From contig NZ_CP059856.1 of assembly GCF_009193325.2 (NCBI RefSeq), forward strand, positions 496,001 through 560,000: 64,000 bases of DNA, given 5' to 3'. Position numbers and translations under genes: made by a program. The notes under the pieces are model-generated. The model did not search any database. It saw only the letters and a program-made list of their open reading frames with translations, and was not told the origin of the DNA. This stretch comes from Bacteroides zhangwenhongii. Its GTDB lineage: Bacteria; Bacteroidota; Bacteroidia; Bacteroidales; Bacteroidaceae. Below are positions 18,550 through 27,506 of the stretch, in pieces; the first letter of the stretch is position 1, and every line of letters starts with the position of its first letter.

Positions 18550-20283
18550 ATGAAAACAATGTTCAAATATGTAGCAATGGCAGCTCTGGTGCTGCCATTG
18601 ACCTCGTGCAATGACGATGACACAGCGAACGAGACTATCAAGTTTGAGATAGAGGCAGAAGGCATATACGAAGTGACTGCCGAACTTACAGAACAGTATC
18701 CCATCACCTTCACGGTGAAGAGTCCCATAAACAGTTCCGTGAAGAGCAACCGCGATTGGTGTAAAGTGGAGACGGAGAAAGAAGAAGGTTACATCCAGGT
18801 AAAGGTGTCGGTGGACGACAACCATACGGGCGAAGACCGCATGGCGAAGATTGGCGTGCATTCTCCTTCCATCCTGAATAACCATATCATTGAGGTGCAC
18901 CAAAAGTCGTATGCGTTTAACGTGAAGGGCTTGCCCGCTGACTTTGCGCCGGAAGGCGAAGACCGCATGATTCAAGTGGCAACAAACGAACCGTGGGTGC
19001 TGAGCACCGATGTAGATTGGATTACATTCGACAAGGAGAATGGAAACGCAAACAAGGAAGGCGTAGAGGTGAAAGCCACTATCCAACCGAATGAAACAGG
19101 TATTGTCCGGATGGCTACCGTTACGCTGAAAAACACATCGGGAAAAGAGAAAATCAAGACCTATCGGGTGTCGCAGTGTGAACCGTGGGAGACGAAAGTA
19201 CGTGTGGGCGACCCGGACGTGACATTCGACATGACTCGTGTAGACCCCATCTATCAAGCCAAGATAACGGAATGGATGAATGCCGGTGTGCAAGGCGGTA
19301 TTCCTTCATTGAAAACTATCATGTCCGACGGTCGCGAAATCAAGGAGTTCGAGGGTGGTACTTCTGTAGACGATATTTTGGATTACATTAACAACACCGG
19401 AAATAAGTACCGCCAACGAATCATCTATCTGAAAAACGGAGAATATGTATTCAATAAGAGTGTACGCATATATTCAAGTTGCACCTTGGTGGGCGAAAGC
19501 CGTGACGGAGTGATTATCAAGATAAAGGATGACGGTAATGTGTCATTATATAATGCAAATGGCAGTGGCGTTCGCAATCTGACGTTAAAGGGTGACTGGA
19601 CTACTACAGACCCCGACCCCAGCCTGATGAAAGAAACCTTGAAGGACAAGGGCGGACATAAAATGATTGATATGACCGGTAATGACAAAGGAGGATATAT
19701 ACGTAATTCATACGTAGACAATGTGAAGATTGTGAACAGTGCTTCTCATCCGATTTGGATGAACGGATACAAAAACACTGTCCGCGATGTCGAGATGGAC
19801 GGTGCCTACAATAAAGATGGGGGCGCTCAGGGGTACTTCTTCATCGACGGTGACCATCACCTGATTACCGGTTGCAAGGTGACGCACATCCGTCACGTCA
19901 CGATGCAGAATCCAACATCCAAGTTCAATGTGTTCTATAAGAACGACATTCGTCAGGAATTCTCGTTCCACGTCAACGACGGTGGCGACAACTTGGTAGA
20001 ACACAACCGGATTATGGTACCGAAAACATTAAGCACTAACTATACAGCCATCATGGGCCCATGGTCTAACCAGCACCATGTGGGCGGCAAGAACTTCATC
20101 TACCGCAACAGATGTCTGGAAGAGAACCGTGGAGGCAACACGCCTTGGTCGGACGACGAACTTTATATCGGCCCTTGGGAAAACGGCTATAACGATGAAC
20201 AGAAATACAACAATTTCAGAAAAGTTCAAGAATATCCGAATCCTACAGGCGGTACGCTGTATCCTGTTGTGCTTAAAGAGTAA
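18550..20283 (+). CDS. BACON-domain plus beta-helix surface lipoprotein, unknown activity
   Basis: A 577-residue lipoprotein (lipobox LTSC, Cys20, followed by Asn-Asp-Asp-Asp, a strong surface-export type signal). Residues about 50-210 look like two BACON-type beta-sandwich domains (VKSNRDWCKVE and TNEPWVLSTDVDWITF), often found as spacers or glycan-binding modules. From about residue 240 to the end there is a right-handed parallel beta-helix of pectate-lyase type (RIIYLKNGEYVF, CTLVGESRDGVIIKI, NGSGVRNLTLKGDW, HHLITGCKVTHIRHV). A conserved polar stretch (RQEFSFHVNDGGDN, GPWSNQHHVGG) could hold an active site. Beta-helix folds serve lyases, hydrolases and epimerases, so it may be a further lyase or a binding protein. 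It lies 18 bases after the GH16 gene and is the last gene before a terminator-like hairpin. Confidence 0.75.
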   Translation: MKTMFKYVAMAALVLPLTSCNDDDTANETIKFEIEAEGIYEVTAELTEQYPITFTVKSPINSSVKSNRDWCKVETEKEEGYIQVKVSVDDNHTGEDRMAKIGVHSPSILNNHIIEVHQKSYAFNVKGLPADFAPEGEDRMIQVATNEPWVLSTDVDWITFDKENGNANKEGVEVKATIQPNETGIVRMATVTLKNTSGKEKIKTYRVSQCEPWETKVRVGDPDVTFDMTRVDPIYQAKITEWMNAGVQGGIPSLKTIMSDGREIKEFEGGTSVDDILDYINNTGNKYRQRIIYLKNGEYVFNKSVRIYSSCTLVGESRDGVIIKIKDDGNVSLYNANGSGVRNLTLKGDWTTTDPDPSLMKETLKDKGGHKMIDMTGNDKGGYIRNSYVDNVKIVNSASHPIWMNGYKNTVRDVEMDGAYNKDGGAQGYFFIDGDHHLITGCKVTHIRHVTMQNPTSKFNVFYKNDIRQEFSFHVNDGGDNLVEHNRIMVPKTLSTNYTAIMGPWSNQHHVGGKNFIYRNRCLEENRGGNTPWSDDELYIGPWENGYNDEQKYNNFRKVQEYPNPTGGTLYPVVLKE

Positions 20284-20299
20284 AATCAACTGTCTTAGA

Positions 20300-20341
20300 G
20301 GGGAGATGAATATCTTTCTATCAAAGCGTTTCAGTCTCCCC
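20300..20341 (+). terminator. Terminator-like hairpin after the susC/D-GH16-beta-helix operon
   Basis: GGGGAGA (20300-20306) pairs with TCTCCCC (20335-20341). The stem extends through TGAA/TTCA with a bulged G, and the pyrimidine-rich CTTCTTTATCTCC follows. It probably ends or attenuates the upstream transcript before GH3. Confidence 0.45.
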
Positions 20342-20386
20342 CTTCTTTATCTCCTAAATTTATAACTAAAAGACAATTTCACTATT

Positions 20387-22870
20387 ATGGATATAAAATT
20401 GATGCTTTTTTTTCTATTAGTATTAAATATCAATACAGTCGGTGCACAATCTACTAAAATTTATCCTCCCAAAAACAAAATCTACCACAAAAGTTGGATA
20501 GATTTCAACAAAAACGGAAAAAAAGACGTGTACGAAGACCCAGCACAACCGATAGAGAAACGTATCGCTGATCTGTTAAGCCAGATGACTATGGAAGAGA
20601 AGTCTAATCAACTTGCCACTTACTATGGTTATAAAAAGTGTTTGAAGGACAGTCTGCCTACAGCCGAATGGAGGAATATGGTGTTGAAAGACGGAATTTG
20701 CAATCTTGACGAGTTTATCTCCCACGAAAAGATTGAAGAAAACAAGACTCCATACGACATGGCAAAAACCATCCGTGAGACTCAACGTTTCTTTGTGGAA
20801 TATACCCGCTTGGGGATTCCCGTTGATTTCACCAACGAAGGCATCAGAGGATTGGCAGCCCGCCATGCCACCAGTTTTCCATCGATGAATGCCTTGGGAT
20901 GTACGTGGGACAAAGAGTTGGCCTACCTACAAGGTGTAGTGCAGGGAAAAGAGGCACGTGCATTGGGATATACCAATGTGTACGCACCTATCTTGGACGT
21001 GGTGCGCGATCAACGTTGGGGGCGCTTTGAAGGAAGCATCGGTGAAGATCCCTATTTGGTGGCACGCTTAGGTGTGGGTATGGCAAAGGGTATTCAAGAG
21101 CAACACGTGGTATCTTCTCCCAAACACTTTGTAGGTTATGGAGATTGCAAGGGAGCACGGCAGAACTTCTCTCGTACAGATCCGCATATCACTCCTTCCG
21201 AAATGTATTACATACACGAATATCCTTTCCGTAAAGTCTTTGCGGAGGCCGGTGCGTTGGGAGTGATGTGTGCGTTGAACGATTACAACGGCGATCCTAT
21301 GGCGGGAAGTTATGAGTTCCTGACCAATAAGTTACGTAAGGAAATGGGGTTCAAAGGCTATGTGGTGTCCGACAGCTATGCCATCGAACGTTTGTCCAAT
21401 TTCTACTATGTAAGTGAAGATCTCGAGGAAGCTACCCTGAAGGCTTTGGAAGCCGGGCTGAATGTTCGTACTCGTTTTGATGCTCCCGACATATACATCA
21501 ACCATATCCGTACATTAGTGAAAGAAGGACGTCTTCCGGTAGAGAAACTGGACGAATTAGTGTCGCAAGTGTTGTATGTGAAATTTTGGATTGGTCTTTT
21601 CGACAATCCTTATACCGGAGATGCAGAGAAGGCGCAACAGGTATTGAAATGCGACGAACATCTCCAAGCCGCGTTACGCGCTTCAAAAGAGTGCCTAGTG
21701 CTGTTGAAAAACAACGACAAGACCTTGCCTTTTGCCGACAATGTACGGAAAATCGCATTGATCGGACCGAACGCGAATACCTGCAATTATGTGCCCACCC
21801 ATTATGGTCCTGCTGATTATAAGTTTGTCAGCGTATATGACGGATTAAAAGAGTTGGGAGCGCGCAAGGGCATCGAAGTGAATTATACCTTAGGCGTAGA
21901 GTTGGTCAATGAAGGATGGCCAAAGACGGAAATTTTCCCTGAACCTATTTCTGCATCCGAACAAAAAGGTATTGATGAAGCCGTGGCCTTGGCCAACCAA
22001 AGCGATGTGGCTGTGCTGGTATTGGGAGATGGAATCGCCACATCCGGAGAGAATCGTACCCGTAGCAGTTTGGATTTGCCGGGACGCCAGGAAGAACTGT
22101 TGAAAGCTGTGATAGCTACGGGCAAACCGGTAGTTGTGGTTTTGATTTGGGGACGCCCTGCCGCCATCAACTATGCTGACCGATATGCTTCTGCCATTCT
22201 TGCGGCTCCCTACCCCGGAGCACAAGGGGGTATGGCAATTGCTGAGGCTTTGTTAGGAGAGTATAATCCTGGTGGTAAGTTGAACAGCACATGGCCGCGT
22301 TCGGTAGGACAATTGCCCATGAACATTCCTTGCAAACCGGGGTCAAATGACGAGCCTGCCAATGGTGCGGGAGTAGCGGGATTACTGTATTGCTTTGGTC
22401 ACGGCCTCTCGTACACCACATTTGAATACAGCGACATGAAGTTGGACAGCATATATACAAAGACCGGGAATGTGCGTGTTTCTTGCCGTATTACCAACAC
22501 CGGGAATGTAGCGGGCGATGAAGTGGTACAACTCTATATCAACGACGTCATCAGCTCCACCACGGCTTACGAAAAAGTACTCCGTGGATTTGAACGTATC
22601 CATTTGCAACCGGGCGAATCTAAAATTGTCAATTTCAGCATTGTACCGGACGACCTGATACTCATCAACCAGAAGAACGAAAAGGTAATCGAGCCGGGGG
22701 AATTCAGTGTCATGATAGGCTCATCTATCGAAAATATAAGATTAGTGGATAGTTTCTTTGTCATAGGCGATGGCAAGCGGACGTATCAAAAAAAGAGCAA
22801 GGTAGTGCCTCAAGACACGTATAAGCTAATGATGCACGACCCAGACAAACGTAAAAAATGGAAGAAATAA
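20387..22870 (+). CDS. GH3 beta-glycosidase, secreted
   Basis: An 827-residue exo-beta-glycosidase, probably beta-glucosidase- or beta-xylosidase-like, acting on oligosaccharides in the periplasm. It has a signal peptide (ending VGAQS), a TIM-barrel (about 60-370) with the nucleophile Asp329 in GYVVSDSYAIERL, where Ser follows the Asp instead of the commonest Trp, an alpha/beta-sandwich domain (about 410-640, ALIGPNA, VLVLGDG, GENRTRSSLDLPG, with Glu of the GEN motif as likely acid/base), and a C-terminal fibronectin-III-like domain (about 690-790, NTGNVAGDEVVQLYI). The length is normal. The KHFVGYGDCKGARQNF segment is the conserved substrate-binding loop. The start of the next gene is 11 bases after its stop. 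Confidence 0.92.
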   Translation: MDIKLMLFFLLVLNINTVGAQSTKIYPPKNKIYHKSWIDFNKNGKKDVYEDPAQPIEKRIADLLSQMTMEEKSNQLATYYGYKKCLKDSLPTAEWRNMVLKDGICNLDEFISHEKIEENKTPYDMAKTIRETQRFFVEYTRLGIPVDFTNEGIRGLAARHATSFPSMNALGCTWDKELAYLQGVVQGKEARALGYTNVYAPILDVVRDQRWGRFEGSIGEDPYLVARLGVGMAKGIQEQHVVSSPKHFVGYGDCKGARQNFSRTDPHITPSEMYYIHEYPFRKVFAEAGALGVMCALNDYNGDPMAGSYEFLTNKLRKEMGFKGYVVSDSYAIERLSNFYYVSEDLEEATLKALEAGLNVRTRFDAPDIYINHIRTLVKEGRLPVEKLDELVSQVLYVKFWIGLFDNPYTGDAEKAQQVLKCDEHLQAALRASKECLVLLKNNDKTLPFADNVRKIALIGPNANTCNYVPTHYGPADYKFVSVYDGLKELGARKGIEVNYTLGVELVNEGWPKTEIFPEPISASEQKGIDEAVALANQSDVAVLVLGDGIATSGENRTRSSLDLPGRQEELLKAVIATGKPVVVVLIWGRPAAINYADRYASAILAAPYPGAQGGMAIAEALLGEYNPGGKLNSTWPRSVGQLPMNIPCKPGSNDEPANGAGVAGLLYCFGHGLSYTTFEYSDMKLDSIYTKTGNVRVSCRITNTGNVAGDEVVQLYINDVISSTTAYEKVLRGFERIHLQPGESKIVNFSIVPDDLILINQKNEKVIEPGEFSVMIGSSIENIRLVDSFFVIGDGKRTYQKKSKVVPQDTYKLMMHDPDKRKKWKK

Positions 22871-22881
22871 AAGATAAACGA

Positions 22882-24930
22882 ATGAGAGCACTGTTCAGCA
22901 TATATTGCATGATGATGGTATGTTTAGGAGGTCTCGCACAAGTTCATGCCACGTCCGACTTTGAAACCATCTACAACAGAATGTTTACCGCTTATTCGCA
23001 CAATCCCTCAACGAAAAGCGTAGAAAATATATTGGGCAAACTGTCTGCCGATGGAAGTTTCAAAGACATCAATTACCAATCGACAGGGGGCGAACCCAGG
23101 CAACATGTCAAGAATATTATTGGTATGGCTACCGCATATACGCATCCGAAAAACCTATATTATCACAACGAAACCCTGAAGTCGAACTATTTGAAGGCAC
23201 TGGCATTCTGGATAGAAAAAGACCATCGAGCTAAAAACTGGTGGTTTCGTTCCATTGCCTATCCTAAGGAGCTGTCGATTAGTGTAGTATTAATGGCAAA
23301 TGAAATCAAAGAAAATGCATCCTTGTTTCAAAAGGTGACCGATTATCTCTATTTTGAATATAAGCTTGGGAAAAGAAACAACTTGGGAAAAGAGGGAGCC
23401 AATGGGGCAGACATAGTGATGGGGGCATTTGCCGCCGCTGTCTTGAATGAAGATGAGAAGGTAATGATCGAATTTAAGAATATCATGTCCGAATTGTTAA
23501 CCATCCAGTCACAAAATGGCATCTTGACTGATTATCTGTTCGCCCAACATTGTGGCGGTGGAAGGCAACTCTATTTTGCCAATTACGGGAAAGAATTTGT
23601 GAACTCCGTGATTTATTATTTAGAGTTCTGCGACGGCACACGATTTCAAGCCATAGGAGTCAAACTGATAGAAGAGTTGTTTATAAACGGTGTACAGTGG
23701 ATCTTCTTCAACCGACATCACGACCCCAATCATGCCGGTCGCTTTATTTCTTCGACAAGTGGGGCAAAGGATACAGAAAATCTGGCAGACCGATTGAACA
23801 AGTTGAGCAATACCTCTCCCAAAACACGCCTTGTCTCCAAGCGTATTCATGGCGAGAACAGTTTAGAAGGCAACCGGATGTTCTGGCGATTTGACTATAT
23901 GGTGCATCGCAGAAAGGGATATATGACCTCTTCACGAATGACCTCCACCCGCACAGTAGGTAATGAAGCGGGGAATGGAGACGGCGAGTTGAACTATTGC
24001 AGTAGTAACGGAGTGAACTATCTCTTTGTCACCGGTAAGGAGTATGAAGGAGATTTCTTCAAGAAAATGAACGTCCGTCAGTTTCCGGGCATCACCGCCG
24101 AGCAGGACGACAAGCCCCTGCCCATTCCTCTTTGGGGAGAGAATGGGGGAAACACGCACGCCTACGCTGGTGGTGCCGATGATGGCACATATGGTGCCTG
24201 CGGAATGATATTGGAGCGTCGCGGAGTGAAAGCCCACAAGGCATGGTTCTACTTTGACAACGAATATGTATGTCTCGGAAGCGGTATAAGCGCAGAAGAA
24301 AGGGAAGCCCCAATTTATACCACCCTGAATCAGACCAACATGGATGGGAAGGTGACGTACAGTGCAAAAGGCAAAAGCCATGTGGTAACAGAAGAGGCAC
24401 AACCCTCCAATGTGGACTGGGTGATGCACGGAGGAGTTGCCTATTTCAACCTGAGGCCGCAATCAAAGTTCCGAATAGGGTGCATGAACAAACTGTTCAG
24501 CCTCAACATTGACCACGGAGCAAGGCCCGCCAACGAGCAATATGCCTATATAGTAAAGCCCAGGCACACCTCCGCCAAGGCTGCGGACAGATACGCGAAC
24601 AGACATCCCATCGCGATACTTGCAAACACAGAGATACTACAGGCAGTGCGCAACAAGAAATCGGACATTACGGAAGCTGTGTTCTATCAACCGGGGACGT
24701 TGGCGATAGACGCTGACCATTCGATAGCTGTAGACGCTCCTTGTGTGGTGGTCTGGAACGAGAAAAAAGGCACAATGGCTGTTGCCAATCCCCAATGCGA
24801 GTCGGTGGAACTGAAAGAGATAAACGTTACGCTGACACACAAAGGAGGAGGCAAGAGCGTCACGAATTTCGTATTGCCGCAAGGCGAAATGGCTGGCAAA
24901 TCCGTCGTGAAAGAAATAAATAAAGGTTAA
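22882..24930 (+). CDS. PL8-like polysaccharide lyase, secreted
   Basis: I chose the ATG at 22882 (MRALFSIYC) because it gives a clean signal peptide. The in-frame ATG at 22858 would overlap the GH3 gene by 13 bases and add eight charged residues. The mature protein has the PL8-family alpha/alpha-toroid and beta domains. By comparison with chondroitin AC lyase the catalytic Asn is Asn174 (GANGAD), His is His223 (FAQHC), Tyr is Tyr235 (ANYG), and the Arg segment is SSRMTSTRT. The His-to-Tyr distance is 12 residues instead of the usual nine, because of a Gly-rich insertion (CGGGRQ) in the active-site loop. It cleaves a uronic-acid polymer by beta-elimination, and its product would feed the GH88 enzyme. 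The length (682 residues) is typical of bacterial PL8 enzymes. Confidence 0.85.
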   Translation: MRALFSIYCMMMVCLGGLAQVHATSDFETIYNRMFTAYSHNPSTKSVENILGKLSADGSFKDINYQSTGGEPRQHVKNIIGMATAYTHPKNLYYHNETLKSNYLKALAFWIEKDHRAKNWWFRSIAYPKELSISVVLMANEIKENASLFQKVTDYLYFEYKLGKRNNLGKEGANGADIVMGAFAAAVLNEDEKVMIEFKNIMSELLTIQSQNGILTDYLFAQHCGGGRQLYFANYGKEFVNSVIYYLEFCDGTRFQAIGVKLIEELFINGVQWIFFNRHHDPNHAGRFISSTSGAKDTENLADRLNKLSNTSPKTRLVSKRIHGENSLEGNRMFWRFDYMVHRRKGYMTSSRMTSTRTVGNEAGNGDGELNYCSSNGVNYLFVTGKEYEGDFFKKMNVRQFPGITAEQDDKPLPIPLWGENGGNTHAYAGGADDGTYGACGMILERRGVKAHKAWFYFDNEYVCLGSGISAEEREAPIYTTLNQTNMDGKVTYSAKGKSHVVTEEAQPSNVDWVMHGGVAYFNLRPQSKFRIGCMNKLFSLNIDHGARPANEQYAYIVKPRHTSAKAADRYANRHPIAILANTEILQAVRNKKSDITEAVFYQPGTLAIDADHSIAVDAPCVVVWNEKKGTMAVANPQCESVELKEINVTLTHKGGGKSVTNFVLPQGEMAGKSVVKEINKG

Positions 24931-24942
24931 ATTAAAAAGTAA

Positions 24943-25110
24943 GGGAATCGCACATATTTGTTTTTCCGAGGCAACAACTATAAGCCCTGCTATATATCAA
25001 CAACTGATTTTAAAACTTGGGGAAAGCCTGTGACATTGGCAATAAACGACTCAATATATGGACAAGAAGTTTGCAAATATGATATGTTTAAAAGCCATAT
25101 AAAGGGCTGA
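24943..25110 (+). pseudogene. Decayed fragment of a BNR/propeller carbohydrate-active protein
   Basis: Between the two PL8-like genes, one frame stays open for 55 codons from GGG at 24943 to TGA at 25108-25110, with no plausible start. The translation contains RTYLFFRGNNYKPC and TTDFKTWGKPV, which look like a blade of a BNR/sialidase-type propeller (a display strand followed by an Asp-box-like D-x-K-T-W turn). It has no start codon, no upstream extension beyond an in-frame TAA, and fuses to nothing downstream. I read it as the remnant of a deleted gene. The alternative is a chance open frame, but the protein-like pattern argues against this. Confidence 0.5.
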
Positions 25111-25143
25111 TTATTTATCCGTAAAAAATAATGCAATAAAAAT

Positions 25144-27186
25144 ATGAGAACTACTATCCATTACATTTATCTATCGTTGTTTCTATGTTTGCAATGTAAA
25201 TCTTCACTCAATGCACAGGAAAGAATCAACGATTCAGTGAGTTTGATTAAAAGAAATTATATTAACGCAATTGTCGGAAAAGACAAAGGCAAGGAAGTAC
25301 TGCTCAAAAAGCTATCAATGATTCCGCCCGAAAAAGAAGTTTCCGACCAGAATGTGATTGAACTGCAACAACTGTATCCTATTTCTCCCGAAGAAATCGA
25401 ACAGTTGACAAACACGCTCCGTACAGACGGTTCATGGGGAGATATCAACTACGCAGATAGCAAACGTTCAGGATGGGAACCGAAAATACACACAGAACGG
25501 ATTCTGAAACTCACCAAATATTACTACCAGAAACGGCAAGTTCTCAAACCGTCAGAAACATACCGGTTGACTGATGCTATTCATCGGACAATGAATTTCT
25601 GGTTCAGTCAAGGATTGGTATGCAAAAACTGGTGGTACAACCAAATCGGTATTCCACGTACTCTTGGCCCCGCATTCTTACTATTCGAGGATGAAATGAG
25701 CGAACAGGAAAAACGGGATGCAATCAAAGTAATGGACAATGCATCCTTCAGTGGAACAGGGCAAAATAAAGTTTGGAGAGCAGGGAATGTTCTAATCAGA
25801 GCTTTATTAACAAACGACTGGAATTTGACCAAAGAAGCGCGAGAAGTCATCGCTTCCGAAATAATCCTCGGACAACGAGAAGGGATCAAAGCCGACTGGA
25901 GTTTTCATCAACATGGACCACAACAACAGTTCGGAAATTACGGATTGTCATTTCTCTCCAACATGAGTTTCTATTCGGAATTATTCGCAGGAACTTCCCT
26001 TGCTTTCTCTAAAGAACAACAAAATATTCTCACTTCTCTCCTTTTAGAAGGTTATCAATGGATTGTATGGCAAGGCTATTGGGATGTAAACGGACTTAAC
26101 CGACAGTTATTCCGAAATGCAGATATTGACAAGGGGTTCTATCTACTCTTCACTGCATATTCGTTAATGAAAAGTAGTGAACCGGAAGTTGCCCGGAAAA
26201 TAAAAAAAATGATTCGTCGTAATTCTGTATTTTCACAGATCTCCAATGAATTCATAGGAAACAAATATTTTTGGGAATCAGATTACACAATCCACCGTAC
26301 GCACAAATGGATGGCTTCCGTACGTATGGCTTCGGACAGAGTCATCGGTCGAGAGGCAGTGAACGAAGATAATTTGAAAGGGTATTACATGGCCGACGGT
26401 TCACTATATACTTACGTACGCGGTGACGAATATCACAATATTTTTCCTTTTTGGGACTGGAGAAAAATTCCCAGAATTACCACTTATGAGAGCAATGCTC
26501 CCATTTCAAAATCAAATGACAACAATTCGCGTAATCACAGTTCCTACGTTGGAGGAGTCAGCTATAAAAATACAGGAATCACAGCCATGCAACTGAAACG
26601 CAACAAACTGGAAGCAAACAAAGCATGGATATTTACCGATGATTATATACTATGTATGGGAAGTAACATTCATGCCGACAGTACAGCTGCCATAATTACA
26701 TCTATCGACCAACGATTCGGCAAGGGCAAAGTCTGGTCGGAAGATAAGAAACGGTTCTTCCATGATAATACAGGGTATATTATATTACAGGCAGATACCT
26801 GCATAGCTGTCACCGAGAACAAAGAAGGGCAATGGAAAGATTTCATGGGAATGTACAAACCTGAAATTCTGAAAAGCGACCTGTTTTCTATCTATTTAAA
26901 ACATCGTAAAGATGTGCCCGCATCCTATATTTATCTGACACTTCCAGCCACCACACAGCAGAAAGTACAAGATTTCGACAATAAGTCCATCCATGTGATA
27001 CGCAATGACCAGGAAGCGCAAGCGGTTATTATCAAAGATTTATGTTATGTGAGTGCTTATCATCCCACTGATATACTAATAGAAGGGCAGAATTTCATAG
27101 CTATATCGAAGCCTGGAACATATATTATTCATGCTAAAAAAGGGGAATTCATAACTAAAGGACCTTTTAACACTTCCAAATATTAA
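25144..27186 (+). CDS. PL8 family polysaccharide lyase (chondroitin AC/hyaluronate/xanthan lyase type)
   Basis: A 680-residue secreted lyase (signal peptide ending SLNAQ) and the most canonical PL8 of the three in this window. The catalytic residues are clear: Asn208 (GTGQNKVW), His257 (FHQHGPQQ) and Tyr266 (FGNYG), with an Arg-rich segment at 385-399 (HRTHKW to ASDRV). The Asn-His spacing (49) and His-Tyr spacing (9) match chondroitin AC lyase. Typical motifs include SWGDINYAD, CKNWWYNQIGIP and RKIPRITTYE. The DNA looks more AT-rich than the genes before it, and it follows the decayed fragment, so it may have arrived separately. It is the last gene of the locus and is followed by a strong hairpin. 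Confidence 0.92.
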   Translation: MRTTIHYIYLSLFLCLQCKSSLNAQERINDSVSLIKRNYINAIVGKDKGKEVLLKKLSMIPPEKEVSDQNVIELQQLYPISPEEIEQLTNTLRTDGSWGDINYADSKRSGWEPKIHTERILKLTKYYYQKRQVLKPSETYRLTDAIHRTMNFWFSQGLVCKNWWYNQIGIPRTLGPAFLLFEDEMSEQEKRDAIKVMDNASFSGTGQNKVWRAGNVLIRALLTNDWNLTKEAREVIASEIILGQREGIKADWSFHQHGPQQQFGNYGLSFLSNMSFYSELFAGTSLAFSKEQQNILTSLLLEGYQWIVWQGYWDVNGLNRQLFRNADIDKGFYLLFTAYSLMKSSEPEVARKIKKMIRRNSVFSQISNEFIGNKYFWESDYTIHRTHKWMASVRMASDRVIGREAVNEDNLKGYYMADGSLYTYVRGDEYHNIFPFWDWRKIPRITTYESNAPISKSNDNNSRNHSSYVGGVSYKNTGITAMQLKRNKLEANKAWIFTDDYILCMGSNIHADSTAAIITSIDQRFGKGKVWSEDKKRFFHDNTGYIILQADTCIAVTENKEGQWKDFMGMYKPEILKSDLFSIYLKHRKDVPASYIYLTLPATTQQKVQDFDNKSIHVIRNDQEAQAVIIKDLCYVSAYHPTDILIEGQNFIAISKPGTYIIHAKKGEFITKGPFNTSKY

Positions 27187-27506
27187 TCTACTCTAAAATC
27201 TAAATCAGGACTGGAATGGTTAATTAGTCAACCCTTAAAAAATAACTTTTGGAGGGCGTATCAAAACTAAAATGACCACTTCGAAAAGTTATAAATTATA
27301 ACTATAAAATTTAAAAGGGTCGTATCAAACTCTGTTTTGAGTAATGATACAACCCTTTATTTAGTCTTTTAGGATGTTCAAATTATAAGTTCATATTTTC
27401 AAAAATTGAATTTTTACACACCCTTTGATTAAAAGTTACGTCCCAAATGGTGACCGTTTGCTGGTTCTAATACTTCTGACTATCACAAATATAAGAATAA
27501 ATTCAT
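27187..27506. other. Intergenic region between convergent genes with short repeats
   Basis: No gene is visible in these 320 bases. They hold a terminator hairpin (separate entry) and a repeated GGGyGTATCAAA word: GGGCGTATCAAAAC starting at 27246 and GGGTCGTATCAAAC starting at 27317. An ACACCCTTT near 27417 resembles the right arm of the hairpin. The repeats might be debris of a mobile element, but no transposase reading frame remains. Confidence 0.4.
27314..27358. terminator. Bidirectional terminator hairpin between the PL8 gene and radC
   Basis: AAAGGGTCGTATCA (27314-27327) pairs with TGATACAACCCTTT (27345-27358) with one mismatch. Inside the loop ACTC/GAGT can extend the stem. A T-rich run follows on both strands. 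It sits between two convergent genes and fits a shared terminator. Confidence 0.6.

Noticed and set aside
18475..19293. Open frame of 272 codons on the minus strand across the GH16/beta-helix junction
   Set aside because: It overlaps two well-supported genes on the other strand and shows no protein family features.
22858..22881. Start of the second lyase at 22858
   Set aside because: It would overlap the GH3 gene and put charged residues before the signal peptide. The ATG at 22882 is better placed.
1..27186. Reading the PUL as a chondroitin sulfate or heparin utilization locus
   Set aside because: PL8 and GH88 enzymes suggest it, but no sulfatase is present, while GH16 and GH3 enzymes, which such loci lack, are.
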